Assembly (NCBI RefSeq): GCF_014656095.1
Contig: NZ_BNBT01000007.1
Span: forward strand, 62,001-126,000
DNA length: 64,000 nt
From: Streptomyces longispororuber
Lineage (GTDB): Bacteria > Actinomycetota > Actinomycetes > Streptomycetales > Streptomycetaceae
Direction: 5' to 3'
A program made the position numbers and the translations under genes. Position 1 is the first letter of the stretch, and each line of letters begins with the position of its first letter. Positions 10,483-18,753 of this stretch are shown here, in pieces. The notes beneath the pieces were generated by a model. It was not told the origin of the DNA. It saw only the letters and a program-made list of their open reading frames with translations, and ran no database searches.

Positions 10483-11370
10483 TCAGCGGAGGGTGGCGCC
10501 GCCGTCGACGTAGAGCTCCTGCATGGTGATGTGGCGGGCCCGGTCCGAGACGAGGAAGAGCACCGCCTCCGCGATGTCCCGGGGCGCCGCGATGCGGCCG
10601 AGCGGGATGCCGGTGCGGTACGTGGCCGGGTCACCGTCGATGACCCGCCGGGGCGCCTCGTCGTCGGTCCACAGGGCGCGCTGCATGGCGGTGTCGGTCG
10701 AGCCGGGGGCGACGACGTTGCAGCGCACACCGCTGCGGGCCAGTTCCAGGCCGAGGCACTTGGTGTACATGGCGGCCGCGGCCTTGGAGGCGGCGTAGGC
10801 GGCCATGCCGGTGCGGGGCACCCCGGCGGCGTTGGAGCCGACGGTGACGACGCTGCCGCCGCCCCGCGCGGCCATGCGCGGCGTGACGGCGCGGGAGGTG
10901 TGGAAGACGCCGCTGGTGTTCACGGCGAACGTGTCCGCCCAGTCGGCGTCGGTGAGTGCGGCGGCCGGTCCCGGGCGCAGGATTCCGGCGACGTTGACCA
11001 GGATGTCCAGCGGGCCGTGGGTGTCCTCGGTGTCCGCCACGACGGCCTCGACGGACGCCGCGTCGGTGACGTCCATGACGCGGGCGGTGATGGCGCCCTC
11101 CGCGTCGGCGCCCTGCCGGTCCTGCCGGCCTCGTCGGTCCTGCCGTTCTCGTCGGTCCTGCCGGTCCCGTCGGCCCTGCCGGTCCGGCCGTCCGACCCAC
11201 TCGGCGGCGAGCTTCGTGATGCCCTCGGCGGTCCGGTCGGTGGCCACCACGTGGGCGCCCTCGGCGGCCAGCGCCTCCGCGACGGCCGCCCCGATGCCCT
11301 GCCCCGCCCCGGTGACCAGGGCTGTTCTTCGGGCGAGTGTGGTGCCGGCACTGGGTATGTGGTCAGGCAT
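10483..11370 (-). CDS. dhbA: 2,3-dihydro-2,3-dihydroxybenzoate dehydrogenase with repeat insertion
   Basis: 295 aa from ATG 11370 (GGGGG 9 bases upstream). Short-chain dehydrogenase: [15 protein letters not shown] is the NAD-binding TGxxxGx[10 protein letters not shown] the NNAG equivalent, GSNAAG...YAASK the Ser/Tyr/Lys triad. It oxidises 2,3-dihydro-2,3-DHB to 2,3-DHB. Odd feature: between the beta-2 region ([10 protein letters not shown]) and [12 protein letters not shown] lies about 30 residues of arginine-rich repeat ([15 protein letters not shown]) that ordinary DhbA/EntA lack; it falls in a surface loop. First gene of the dhb operon, under two iron boxes. Confidence 0.93.
   Translation of the reverse strand: MPDHIPSAGTTLARRTALVTGAGQGIGAAVAEALAAEGAHVVATDRTAEGITKLAAEWVGRPDRQGRRDRQDRRERQDRRGRQDRQGADAEGAITARVMDVTDAASVEAVVADTEDTHGPLDILVNVAGILRPGPAAALTDADWADTFAVNTSGVFHTSRAVTPRMAARGGGSVVTVGSNAAGVPRTGMAAYAASKAAAAMYTKCLGLELARSGVRCNVVAPGSTDTAMQRALWTDDEAPRRVIDGDPATYRTGIPLGRIAAPRDIAEAVLFLVSDRARHITMQELYVDGGATLR
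11108..11190 (-). repeat. In-frame tandem repeat inside dhbA
   Basis: Degenerate units of about 9/18 bp (core CTGCCGGTC / CTCGTCGGTC on the plus strand) encode alternating Gln-Asp-Arg-Arg. The period keeps the dhbA frame. Confidence 0.8.
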
Positions 11371-11390
11371 GAGCAAACCCCCGGTGTTGG

Positions 11391-11409
11391 TTAGGTAAGG
11401 CTAACCTAA
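11391..11409. promoter_or_regulatory. Iron box 1 (DmdR/IdeR operator) upstream of dhbA
   Basis: TTAGGTAAGGCTAACCTAA, a 19-bp interrupted palindrome 21 bp upstream of the dhbA start. It matches the DmdR1/IdeR/DtxR consensus TTAGGTTAGGCTAACCTAA, so the dhb operon should be repressed by ferrous iron. Confidence 0.93.
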
Positions 11410-11450
11410 TACACAGGCATGACCCGATCGACACCGGGCCATGATCAGAC

Positions 11451-11469
11451 TTTGGTTAGCCTAACCTCA
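11451..11469. promoter_or_regulatory. Iron box 2 upstream of dhbA
   Basis: TTTGGTTAGCCTAACCTCA (TGAGGTTAGGCTAACCAAA on the operon strand), a second DmdR/IdeR-type site 60 bp further upstream than box 1. Paired boxes suggest tight iron repression. The neighbouring permease gene ends, not starts, here, so the sites serve dhb. Confidence 0.9.
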
Positions 11470-11612
11470 GTACGCCGGTTCGCGGAATGTGGGAGCGGGG
11501 GTTCCTCCGGCTGAAGGGCCGCTCCCCCGGGGCGAGTTCGGGGGCGCCTTGGGGCCGCAGGCCTTCAGGCCCCGGGGGGCGGCAAGGGAGGAGGACCAGG
11601 TCCGGCAGACCG

Positions 11613-13091
11613 TCAGGCCCGGGAGCCCGAAGGCGCCGCGGACGACAGCGGTGCCGCGATGTCCTCCAGGGAGCGGCGCTCGGCGCGTACGGCGAGAGCG
11701 GCCGCCACCAGTCCGGCCAGCGTCATCAGGGCGGCCCCGACCTGGAAGGCGAGCACCGTGTCGGCGACGACGCCGGACTCGGTCAGCTTCGCGAAGAGCA
11801 GCGGGCCGCTGATGCCGCCGGCCGCCGTACCGATGGCGTAGAAGAAGGCGATGGCCATCGCGCGGGTCTCCATCGGGAAGATCTCGCTCACCGTCAGGTA
11901 CGCCGAACTCGCCCCGGCGGAGGCGAAGAAGAGGACCACGCACCAGCAGGCGGTCAGGGTCTTCGCGGTGAGGTGCCCGCCGTCGAACAGCCAGGCGGTG
12001 AGGAAGAGCAGCACCCCGGAGGCCAGATACGTACCGGAGATCATGACGCGGCGGCCGAGCGTGTCGAAGAGGCGGCCGAGGACCAGCGGCCCGACGAAGT
12101 TGCCGGCCGCCATCACCGCGAAGTAGTAGCCCGTCGACCCGCTCGGCACGTCGTAGAACGTGGTGAGGATGGTGCCGAACCCGAACGTGATCGCGTTGTA
12201 GAGGAAGGCCTGGCCGACGAAGAGCGAGAAGCCCAGAACGGCACGCTTGCGGTAGGTGGACAGGACCGTGCGGGCGATGACGCCGAAGCCGATGCTCTTG
12301 CGCGTGTGGACGGTGATCTCGCCCTCGGGCTCGGGGAGCGGGCCGCCCTTCTCCGCCGCGATCTGCCTCTCCACGTCCGCGACGAGCGTCTCCGCCTCCT
12401 CGCCGCGTCCGTGCAGGAACAGCCAGCGGGGGCTCTCCGGCACGTTGCGGCGCACCAGCAGGATGACCAGGCCGAGGACCACGCCGAGGGCGAAGGTCAG
12501 CCGCCAGCCGACGTTCGCCGCGAAGACGTCGGTGTCGAGGGCGAGTACCGAGAGCAGGGCACCGCCCACCGCGCCGAGCCAGAAGCTGCCGTTGATGACG
12601 AGGTCGACGCGGCCCCGGTAGCGGGACGGGATCAGCTCGTCGACGGCCGAGTTGATGGCCGCGTACTCGCCTCCGATGCCGAAGCCCGTCAGGAAGCGGA
12701 AGGCGAAGAACCACCAGCTCGAGAAGGAGACCGCGGTCAGCGCGGTCGCCGCGAGATAGACGGCGAGAGTGACCAGGAAGAGCTTCTTGCGGCCGTAGCG
12801 GTCGGTGAGCCAGCCGAAGAACAGCGCGCCCGTGCAGGCGCCCGCCACGTACAGGGCCGCGGCGATGCCCGTCACCTGCGCGGCGCTGACGGGCAGGCCG
12901 CTGCCCTCCTCGGACAGGCGGCTCGCGATGCTGCCGACGACCGTGACCTCCAGGCCGTCGAGGATCCACACGGTGCCGAGCCCGATCACGACCGTCCAGT
13001 GCCAGCGCGACCACGGGAGCCGGTCCAGCCGCGCCGGTACGGACGTCGTCACCGTGCCGGTCCGCGCACCCGTCCGGTCTTCTGTCGCCAT
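11613..13091 (-). CDS. MFS transporter (sugar/aromatic-acid porter type)
   Basis: 492 aa from ATG 13091, with GGAGG 6 bases upstream. Twelve hydrophobic segments. Family marks: LDGLEVTVVGSIASRL in TM1, GWLTDRYGRKKLFLVTLAVY between TM2 and TM3, RFLTGFGIGGEYAAINSAVD in TM4, ESPRWLFLHGRGEEAE in the central loop, GRLFDTLGRRVMI after TM8. Substrate cannot be read from sequence; the ES PRWL/GGEY signature is that of sugar, aromatic-acid and metabolite:H+ symporters. It lies upstream of dhb in the same direction but the two iron boxes and a possible hairpin separate them, so it is probably a separate unit. Confidence 0.88.
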   Translation of the reverse strand: MATEDRTGARTGTVTTSVPARLDRLPWSRWHWTVVIGLGTVWILDGLEVTVVGSIASRLSEEGSGLPVSAAQVTGIAAALYVAGACTGALFFGWLTDRYGRKKLFLVTLAVYLAATALTAVSFSSWWFFAFRFLTGFGIGGEYAAINSAVDELIPSRYRGRVDLVINGSFWLGAVGGALLSVLALDTDVFAANVGWRLTFALGVVLGLVILLVRRNVPESPRWLFLHGRGEEAETLVADVERQIAAEKGGPLPEPEGEITVHTRKSIGFGVIARTVLSTYRKRAVLGFSLFVGQAFLYNAITFGFGTILTTFYDVPSGSTGYYFAVMAAGNFVGPLVLGRLFDTLGRRVMISGTYLASGVLLFLTAWLFDGGHLTAKTLTACWCVVLFFASAGASSAYLTVSEIFPMETRAMAIAFFYAIGTAAGGISGPLLFAKLTESGVVADTVLAFQVGAALMTLAGLVAAALAVRAERRSLEDIAAPLSSAAPSGSRA

Positions 13092-13467
13092 CGCCGCCTC
13101 CTTCACCCGCCCGGCCGGGGCCCGTTCCCCCGGCGCTCCCGGCCGCGCCCGGCCGTGGCGTACCACCGCTTTCCCTGTGCCGATCGGCGCACACGTCCGC
13201 GTGACCGGCCGCGGGGCGCGCGGCGGCGTTTTCGAGCAGCAGGAGGCTGCGGGGCTTGTCTGGCCTCATCGTCAGGACCGCCCGGGGGGACCGCACGTAC
13301 GGAGGGGCCGGACGAGGGACCCCTGGCGGCGACGGGGGGTCGGCCACTCGGCGGTTCGCCGTGCCGGACCGCGGGGTCGAGCCGGTCCGTGGAGCGTGGG
13401 CTGGGCTCAGTGCGCCCCACCGAGTGGCGACCGGCGACAAGGACGCACGGAGCCGGTGCGTCCGGTC
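13092..13467. other. 376-bp intergenic stretch, nothing recognised
   Basis: Upstream of the MFS gene and downstream of the C39 gene of the van locus. It should contain the MFS promoter. No coding frame with a ribosome site, no operator and no convincing terminator was found. Confidence 0.4.
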
Positions 13468-14199
13468 TCACGACGGCGCGCTGATCAGGATTCCCCGTCC
13501 TGCGTGGAACCGTTCGAATACGTGCAGGGGAAGCGCTGCGGAGACCGCGTTGTGGGAGTGGCCCGACGGGTCGTGAAAGCGCACCTTCCCGCCCTGGACC
13601 GCATGCACCAGCACGAGGTGTCCTCCCCGTTGCGGTGCGAGGGTTCCCGGGTCACGGATCTCGGGAGACACCGAAGCGATCAGGGCGCGCCCTGGGCGCA
13701 CCGCTCGGGCGGACGCCTGGATCGGTGTGTTCTCGACCAGTTGGCATGTGAACCCGAATTGTGAGCTGACCCAAGCCATGAACGGCCTGTAGATGAGTCC
13801 TCTGACGTTGCCCCGGGGTTCCACCACGTAGCAGCCCCGGTCGAGGGCCAGCGCGAGCAGCTCACGCATCGGCAGTCGTATGTCCGTCCAGCCGTGGAGC
13901 AGGGACTGCAGGCATGCCAAGCCGCAGACCTTGCGGGACCAGAACAGGTACTCCTCGCTCGAGTGGTACCCGTCGGAGGCCCAGTCGTGCAGGTGCGACG
14001 GATCGGTGCGCCTCAGGAAGACGTCGAGACCCGATGGCGCGGCACGCCGCATGACGACATCGGCGTTCCGGTCCAGGCTTCCCCACTGGGAGACGTAAGG
14101 GAGGGTTCCCTCATGTGTTTCCCCATGTGTTTCTTCGTGCGTTTCTTCATGTGTTTCCCCATGTGTTTCCTCATGTGAGGGGAAAGTCGAAGTAGACAT
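13468..14199 (-). CDS. Papain-like C39-family peptidase homologue in the van operon
   Basis: About 243 aa from ATG 14199 (GTG 14214 is an alternative). After a repeat-rich N-terminus (HEETHGETHEETHEE) comes a small papain-like domain: RKVCGLACLQSLLHGW supplies the Cys nucleophile, GGHLVLVHAV the His, FHDPSGH the Asp/Asn position. It overlaps the end of vanX by about 29 bp, so it is almost certainly co-transcribed with vanHAX. No signal peptide or membrane segment is seen, so it is predicted cytosolic. C39-like proteins cut peptides or transfer acyl groups. Here a peptidase acting on a peptidoglycan precursor or a peptide is possible; the role is unknown. It is not part of the canonical van set I know. 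Confidence 0.75.
   Translation of the reverse strand: MSTSTFPSHEETHGETHEETHEETHGETHEGTLPYVSQWGSLDRNADVVMRRAAPSGLDVFLRRTDPSHLHDWASDGYHSSEEYLFWSRKVCGLACLQSLLHGWTDIRLPMRELLALALDRGCYVVEPRGNVRGLIYRPFMAWVSSQFGFTCQLVENTPIQASARAVRPGRALIASVSPEIRDPGTLAPQRGGHLVLVHAVQGGKVRFHDPSGHSHNAVSAALPLHVFERFHAGRGILISAPS
14111..14178 (-). repeat. 12-bp tandem repeat at the 5' end of the C39 gene
   Basis: Units of CATGTGTTTCCC with small variants run about five to six times. They encode the four-residue unit HGET/HEET, so copy number changes would keep the frame. Confidence 0.9.
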
Positions 14200-14779
14200 C
14201 TGCACAGGGCTCACTCTTCAGCGTGTAGTGCCACCACTCGCAGGTGTAGGGAGCAAATCCGCAGCCCTCCATGATGGAGCGGAGGAGTTCGCGGTTCCTC
14301 GCTTCGGTGGGGGTCGTTCCTTCTGCTCCGTGATGGGAGATCGGGTCCATGAGGTCGTGGTCGCCGCCCATGGGGAGGGCTTCTCCGGTGGCGAGGGCGC
14401 AGAGCGTCAAGTCGACGGCGATGCCGCGACTGTGGTCCGACCTGGCAGCCACGTAGCCCCTGTCCAAGAGCTCGGACCTGTCGATGCCGGGATAGTGGCG
14501 CTGCTTCGTCCGGCCGTCCTCCGGCTGCTTCGTCCAGCGCAGGAAGCAGTCGACGGCGCGTTGCGGACGGTATCCGTCCCACACGAGCAAGCCGAGGCCG
14601 AGGACCGCGGCCTCTTCTTGCGCTCGCCCCAGGGCGGTGCACAGAGCCGTGGTGCCGACTATCCGGTTGGCCTGGTATCCGTCCACCGGTTTCCCGGTGA
14701 AGTTGTCCCCGGTGGCGTACTTGGCGTCCCAACGGATGCCCGGCACCAGTTCGTCCAGGTACACGAAGTCGTCATTCAT
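14171..14779 (-). CDS. vanX: D-Ala-D-Ala dipeptidase
   Basis: 202 aa, the normal VanX length. Zn-binding and catalytic motifs are intact: SDHSRGIAVDLTL (SxHxxGxAxD), CEWWHYTLKSEP (ExxH with catalytic Glu), and WDGYRPQRAV with the conserved Arg. It destroys D-Ala-D-Ala so that only D-Ala-D-Lac enters cell-wall precursors. Its ATG overlaps the vanA stop (ATGA). Downstream the C39 gene begins inside its last codons. Confidence 0.97.
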   Translation of the reverse strand: MNDDFVYLDELVPGIRWDAKYATGDNFTGKPVDGYQANRIVGTTALCTALGRAQEEAAVLGLGLLVWDGYRPQRAVDCFLRWTKQPEDGRTKQRHYPGIDRSELLDRGYVAARSDHSRGIAVDLTLCALATGEALPMGGDHDLMDPISHHGAEGTTPTEARNRELLRSIMEGCGFAPYTCEWWHYTLKSEPCADVYFDFPLT

Positions 14780-15831
14780 CGCCTTTCCCGGGGCAGTGCC
14801 TTCCGGCGCAGCGTCATGGACACGAGCCGGTCGAGCACGTCGGGGAGCGGCAGTCCCGCGGCGGCCATCATCCGGGGATAGCGGCTGTAGGAGGTCATGC
14901 CGGGCAGGGTGTTGACTTCGTTGAGCACCACCTGGCCGCCCTCGGTGAGGAACATGTCCACACGGGCGAGCCCCTGACAGCCCAGTACGCGGTAGACGGT
15001 CTTGGCGCTTTCCTGGACGAGCCGACGCGACGCGTCGTCGATGTCGGCGGGAACGACGAACGTCGAGTTCTCCGAACCGGTCTCGGGCGAATCCTCCTGA
15101 TGGATCCTGAAGAACCCGTGCGAGAGGGCTACGCGGTCCACCTCGCCCGCGATCGGGGCGCTTGGGTCCCCGAGAATGGCGCAGCCGACCTCGCTCCCGA
15201 CCACGGCCTCTTCGATCAGGACCTTCGAGTCGTACTGTCGTGCGGCGTCCAGCGCGCTCGGCAAGTCCTCCGCCCCGGCCACTTTGCTGACGCCGAAGGA
15301 TGAGCCCGACCGGGCCGGCTTCACGAAGACGGGATAGGGAAGCCGCTCGGCATCGACCTTCTCGTTCTCCGTGACCACCCAGAACCGCGGCGTGGCGATT
15401 CCCGCGCTCCGGGCGACGGTGTAGGTCAGGGATTTGTCCATGCACAGGGCGGAGCTCTGGACGTCACAGCCGACATAGGGGACGCCGGAGAGCTCCAACA
15501 GGCCCTGGATCGCCCCGTCTTCGCCGAGCGTGCCGTGCAGAACGGGCAGCACGAGGTCCAGGCGGATCGCTTCGTATCGCCCCTGTTCCAGGACGATCAG
15601 TCCGTGGACGCTTCGGTCGGGTGACAGCATGACCGGCCGAGCGCCACCGTGCTCCCGGTCGGCGCCGGGGAAGTCGCAGAGCTGCCAGGCTCCGGACCGT
15701 GTTATGCCGATCCAATACGGTTCGTACGTATCGGTGTCGAGGTTCTTCGCGACCTCCTGGGCGGACTTGACGGAGACGTGGTGTTCTTCGGAAGAGCCCC
15801 CGAAGACGACGCCGATCTTCAACTTGTCCAT
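14776..15831 (-). CDS. vanA: D-Ala--D-Lac ligase
   Basis: 351 aa, ATP-grasp ligase of the VanA/VanB type. It shows MDKLKIGVVFGGSSEEHHVS, VFVKPARSGSSFGVSKV, LIEEAVVGSEVGCAILGD and LNEVNTLPGMTSYSRYPRMM. It makes the depsipeptide D-Ala-D-Lac that lowers vancomycin affinity. It starts 13 bp inside the end of vanH and overlaps vanX by 4 bp, the standard vanHAX order. The omega-loop region (SHGFFRIHQEDSPE) is of the resistance-ligase kind rather than housekeeping Ddl. Confidence 0.96.
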   Translation of the reverse strand: MDKLKIGVVFGGSSEEHHVSVKSAQEVAKNLDTDTYEPYWIGITRSGAWQLCDFPGADREHGGARPVMLSPDRSVHGLIVLEQGRYEAIRLDLVLPVLHGTLGEDGAIQGLLELSGVPYVGCDVQSSALCMDKSLTYTVARSAGIATPRFWVVTENEKVDAERLPYPVFVKPARSGSSFGVSKVAGAEDLPSALDAARQYDSKVLIEEAVVGSEVGCAILGDPSAPIAGEVDRVALSHGFFRIHQEDSPETGSENSTFVVPADIDDASRRLVQESAKTVYRVLGCQGLARVDMFLTEGGQVVLNEVNTLPGMTSYSRYPRMMAAAGLPLPDVLDRLVSMTLRRKALPRERR

Positions 15832-16943
15832 GTTCCACCACTTTCGAATGCGAGGCAGTTGAGGAGACTGTTCCTTACGGTGTCGCTCAGCGCGTGGTCG
15901 GTGTAATAGGCCACGTGTGGACTGATGAACACGTTCGGCAGCGCCTGCAGGCGCAGCAGCGTCCGGTTCTCGATCGGCTTGTTCCGGCAGTCGGCGTAGA
16001 AAATCCCTTCCTCGCCGTCGAGGACGTCCAACGCCGCACCGCCCAACCTGCCGCTCTCCAGCGCCGGAAGAAGGGCTTCGGTGTCAATGAGCGGCCCGCG
16101 TGCGGTGTTCACGATGAACGCGCCGCTTTTCATCCGCTCGATACGCCGGCGATCGACGAGATGGCGGGTCTCCGCGGTGAGCGGGGTGTGGAGCGTGACG
16201 ATGTCGCTGCGTTGGAACAATTCGTCGATCGGTGTGTGAGTGGCGGATGTCGTGGGTCGGTTGGCGGAGGTTGTGGGGCGGTTGCCGTACGCCGCCGAGT
16301 GGTTGTCGTAGACCGCCGGGCGGTTGTCGTAGGCGGTGGGGCGGTTGTCGTACGTCAGCACGCGGCAGCCGAAGCCTCGCAGCCGGTCGATGACCGCTGT
16401 GCCGATGCGCCCCGTGCCGACCACTCCGACAGTCAGGTCGCGCAGTTCCTTGCCGCGTCTCTCACTCAGCCGGTAGTCATGGGCGTCGACACGACGGAGG
16501 GTGGCCTTCGCGTGGCGCACCGCCATCAGCATCACCATCAGCGTGTAGTCAGCGACGCTGTCGGGTGAGTACGTCACGTTCCCGACGGAGATGCCGACGC
16601 TTTCCGCGTAGCCCACGTCTATGTGGTCGAATCCGATGCTCCGTGTGGAGAGGTACTCCACACCGGCGCGGCTCAGTGCGGCGAGCGCGGCTCGGGTGAC
16701 TCGCGCCTTGTGGCCGATGCTGACGCAGCGATTCCCGGCCGCCAGGTCGGTATTGGCTTCGGATACCGCCGCCTTCGTGATGGTGGGCACCACGCCGAAG
16801 CGAGGCGCCATTTCCCGGAAGAGGCGGGCCTCGTCCGGCTCGCACCCATAGATCGTGATGCCCGTGGTCGAGGCAGTCCGTGAGGACGACGCCGGCGCTC
16901 GGGTGCGGCACGCCGCCGCTCGTGTTGGTCCGCTGGAACTCAT
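15819..16943 (-). CDS. vanH: D-lactate dehydrogenase with repeat insertion and N-terminal extension
   Basis: 374 aa, longer than the usual 320-330. NAD-dependent 2-hydroxyacid dehydrogenase that reduces pyruvate to D-lactate: GVVGTGRIGTAVIDRLRGFG, VDRRRIERMKSGAFIVNTARG, ALDVLDGEEGIFYADCRNKP, SPHVAYYTDHA. Two oddities. (1) The only start in frame is ATG 16943, giving about 26 residues before the normal beginning TTGITIYGCEP. (2) After GCRVLTYDN a block YDNRP/YDNHS/YGNRP of about 35 residues is inserted before the normal PIDELFQRSDIVTLHTPL. The start lies inside a mirrored promoter element shared with the murF-like gene. Confidence 0.95.
   Translation of the reverse strand: MSSSGPTRAAACRTRAPASSSRTASTTGITIYGCEPDEARLFREMAPRFGVVPTITKAAVSEANTDLAAGNRCVSIGHKARVTRAALAALSRAGVEYLSTRSIGFDHIDVGYAESVGISVGNVTYSPDSVADYTLMVMLMAVRHAKATLRRVDAHDYRLSERRGKELRDLTVGVVGTGRIGTAVIDRLRGFGCRVLTYDNRPTAYDNRPAVYDNHSAAYGNRPTTSANRPTTSATHTPIDELFQRSDIVTLHTPLTAETRHLVDRRRIERMKSGAFIVNTARGPLIDTEALLPALESGRLGGAALDVLDGEEGIFYADCRNKPIENRTLLRLQALPNVFISPHVAYYTDHALSDTVRNSLLNCLAFESGGTWTS
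16241..16350 (-). repeat. 24-bp tandem repeat inside vanH
   Basis: Degenerate units around GGGCGGTTGTCGTAGGC, about four and a half copies, encode YDNRPTA-like octapeptides in frame. They sit in the loop after the NAD-domain motif. Confidence 0.88.
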
Positions 16944-17238
16944 GCCTTCCAGTCAAGAGAGCGCGGTGTTGCCGACGCGTATGCGTTTTCCGATACGCGG
17001 ACGATAGGGCGCCGATCGCCGCGATCCCACGACGGCTCCCGGCTTGACCTGCGAGATGAATTCCCAGGCCCTACAGGGCGCGGCGGCGCGGCGCATACGC
17101 ACCGCGTTGTCGTGTCTCCCCCAGGGCTCCGGGCGGTCCCGCGGCGGCGCCCGAGTGGGCCGGCCACCACCTATCGTCGGTGTATCGGAATGCGCATACG
17201 CGCAGACAACACCGCCCTCTCTTGACTGGAGGGCATGA
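16940..17238. promoter_or_regulatory. Mirror-image divergent promoters (69-bp inverted repeat) of vanH and the murF-like gene
   Basis: Bases 16940-17008 and the reverse complement of 17170-17238 align without gaps over 69 bp with about 9 mismatches by hand count. Each arm ends with TCATG containing the start of the gene it serves, has CCAGTCAAGAGAG next to it, and further out CGTATGCG...CCGATAC...GACGATAGG. The outer part (dyad-like GTATCGG..GCATAC) is probably the VanR-binding and promoter core; a similar CATATCGTCGACGTATCG stands upstream of vanR at 21700. The 161-bp spacer between arms holds no gene. Confidence 0.8.
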
Positions 17239-17360
17239 CTTTCCGTGACACATCCTCTGCCCTTCACAGCCTCGTGAGTCCGCCGCCCCCGATCGCCGTC
17301 ATGGCGGCCGGCCGGTCGGCGACGCGCAGCGCCGGTCCCTGCGCGGCGGTCCGCGCGTGA
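17235..17360 (+). CDS. Possible 41-aa leader ORF upstream of the murF-like gene
   Basis: ATG 17235 occupies the mirror position of the vanH start in the inverted repeat. The frame runs 41 codons ([13 protein letters not shown]...PCAAVRA) to a TGA overlapping the murF-like GTG by 4 bp. This fits translational coupling, but GGAGGG is only 2 bases from the ATG and the peptide resembles nothing I know. It may be a remnant of a duplicated vanH 5' end rather than a functional product. Confidence 0.35.
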   Translation: MTFRDTSSALHSLVSPPPPIAVMAAGRSATRSAGPCAAVRA

Positions 17361-18745
17361 TCCCGCTCAGCCTCGGTGAGATCGCCGCGGTCGTCGGCGG
17401 GACGGTCGAGGGCGACGGCGCCGTGAAGGTGACCGCGCCGGCCGTGCTCGACGGCCGGCGGGCCGAGCCGGGCGGCCTCTTCGTCGCCTTCACCGGCGAG
17501 CACGCCGACGGCCACGACCACGCCGCCCAGGCAGGCCGGGCCGGTGCGGTGGCCGTGCTCGGCTCCCGGCCCACGGCGCTGCCGACCGTCGTCGTCGAGG
17601 ACGCCAGGGCCGCCTTGCAGGCGCTCGCCGCCCACGTCGTGGCACGGCTGCGCGACGGGCTGACCGTCGTCGGGGTGACCGGATCCCGCGGCAAGACCAG
17701 CACCAAGGACCTGCTGGCGGCCGTGGTGTCGAGCACCGCGCCGACGGTCGCCACGACCGGCTCGCTCAACAACGAGCTCGGCGTGCCGCTCACCATGCTG
17801 CGTACCACCCCGGCCACCCGGTTCCTCGTCCTTGAGATGGGCGTCCGCCGCATCGGCGACCTCACCGAACTCACCGGCCTGGTCGCGCCCGACATCGGTG
17901 TCGTCCTCAACGTCGGCCGCGCCCACCTCAGCCATCTCGGGTCACGCGAGGCCATCGCCCGGGCCAAGGGCGAGCTGGTGCGGGGCCTTGCGCCCGGCGG
18001 CACGGCGGTCCTGAGCGCCGACGACCCCCGGGTGGCCGCGATGCGCGCACTCACCGACGGCCCGGTGCTGACCTTCGGCCGGGCGGAACACGCCGACGTC
18101 CGCGTACGCGACGTGGTCCTCGACCGGCTCGCCCGGCCGTCCTTCACCCTGCGGACCGCCGCCGCCCGGGCTCCGGTCACGCTGCCGCTCGTGGGCGCTC
18201 ACCAGGCGCTCAACGCGGCGGCCGTCGCCGCGGCGGGGCTGGCGGCCGGCGTGCCCCTCGACGCGGCCGCGGCGGCGCTGCCCACGGTCTCGCTGTCGAA
18301 GTGGCGCCTGGAGCTGCGTACCCTCGCCGGCGGCGCGACGCTGCTCGACGACTCCTTCAACGCCGACCCCGACTCGGCCCGTGCCGCCCTGGACGCGCTG
18401 GCCGCCGTCGAGGGCGAGCGCCGCATCGCCGTCCTCGGCCGGATGCTCGAACTCGGCGACGCCGACGAGGCCGAGCACCGTGCCGTCGGGGCGTACGCCG
18501 CCTCCCGGGCCGACGTGGTGGTCGCGGTCGGCGCCCGGCCGCTCGCCGACGGAGCCGCGGAACAGGCAGTGGCGGTGGAGGTGGCCGACAACGCCGCGGC
18601 CGTCGCGTGGCTGCGCGGTCGGCTCACCGCCGGCGACGTGGTGCTCGTCAAGGCCTCCCGCGGGGCGCGCCTCGACGAGGTCGCCGCCGAGCTCACGTCA
18701 GGACCCCACGACGCGCCGGCAGACCGGCCGATGGACGACAGGTAG
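17357..18745 (+). CDS. MurF-like UDP-MurNAc-tripeptide:D-Ala-D-X ligase
   Basis: 462 aa from GTG 17357. Mur-ligase architecture: N-terminal UDP-substrate domain, central ATPase domain with P-loop [15 protein letters not shown] and [26 protein letters not shown], and C-terminal domain with [19 protein letters not shown] and GRMLELGD. MurF adds the terminal dipeptide to the muramyl tripeptide. A dedicated paralogue beside vanHAX probably prefers D-Ala-D-Lac; I recall similar murF-like genes in some glycopeptide producers' clusters. It is expressed from the mirrored van promoter and followed 8 bp later by vanK. Confidence 0.88.
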   Translation: MIPLSLGEIAAVVGGTVEGDGAVKVTAPAVLDGRRAEPGGLFVAFTGEHADGHDHAAQAGRAGAVAVLGSRPTALPTVVVEDARAALQALAAHVVARLRDGLTVVGVTGSRGKTSTKDLLAAVVSSTAPTVATTGSLNNELGVPLTMLRTTPATRFLVLEMGVRRIGDLTELTGLVAPDIGVVLNVGRAHLSHLGSREAIARAKGELVRGLAPGGTAVLSADDPRVAAMRALTDGPVLTFGRAEHADVRVRDVVLDRLARPSFTLRTAAARAPVTLPLVGAHQALNAAAVAAAGLAAGVPLDAAAAALPTVSLSKWRLELRTLAGGATLLDDSFNADPDSARAALDALAAVEGERRIAVLGRMLELGDADEAEHRAVGAYAASRADVVVAVGARPLADGAAEQAVAVEVADNAAAVAWLRGRLTAGDVVLVKASRGARLDEVAAELTSGPHDAPADRPMDDR

Positions 18746-18753
18746 GAGTGGCT

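Noticed and set aside
11470-11612. Riboswitch or attenuator before the dhb operon
   Set aside because: The stems there are GC-rich and close to the MFS stop; they suit a terminator. The two iron boxes already explain dhb control.
13092-13467. Gene in the gap between the MFS and C39 genes
   Set aside because: Open frames exist on both strands but have no ribosome site, no recognisable motif and overlap each other.
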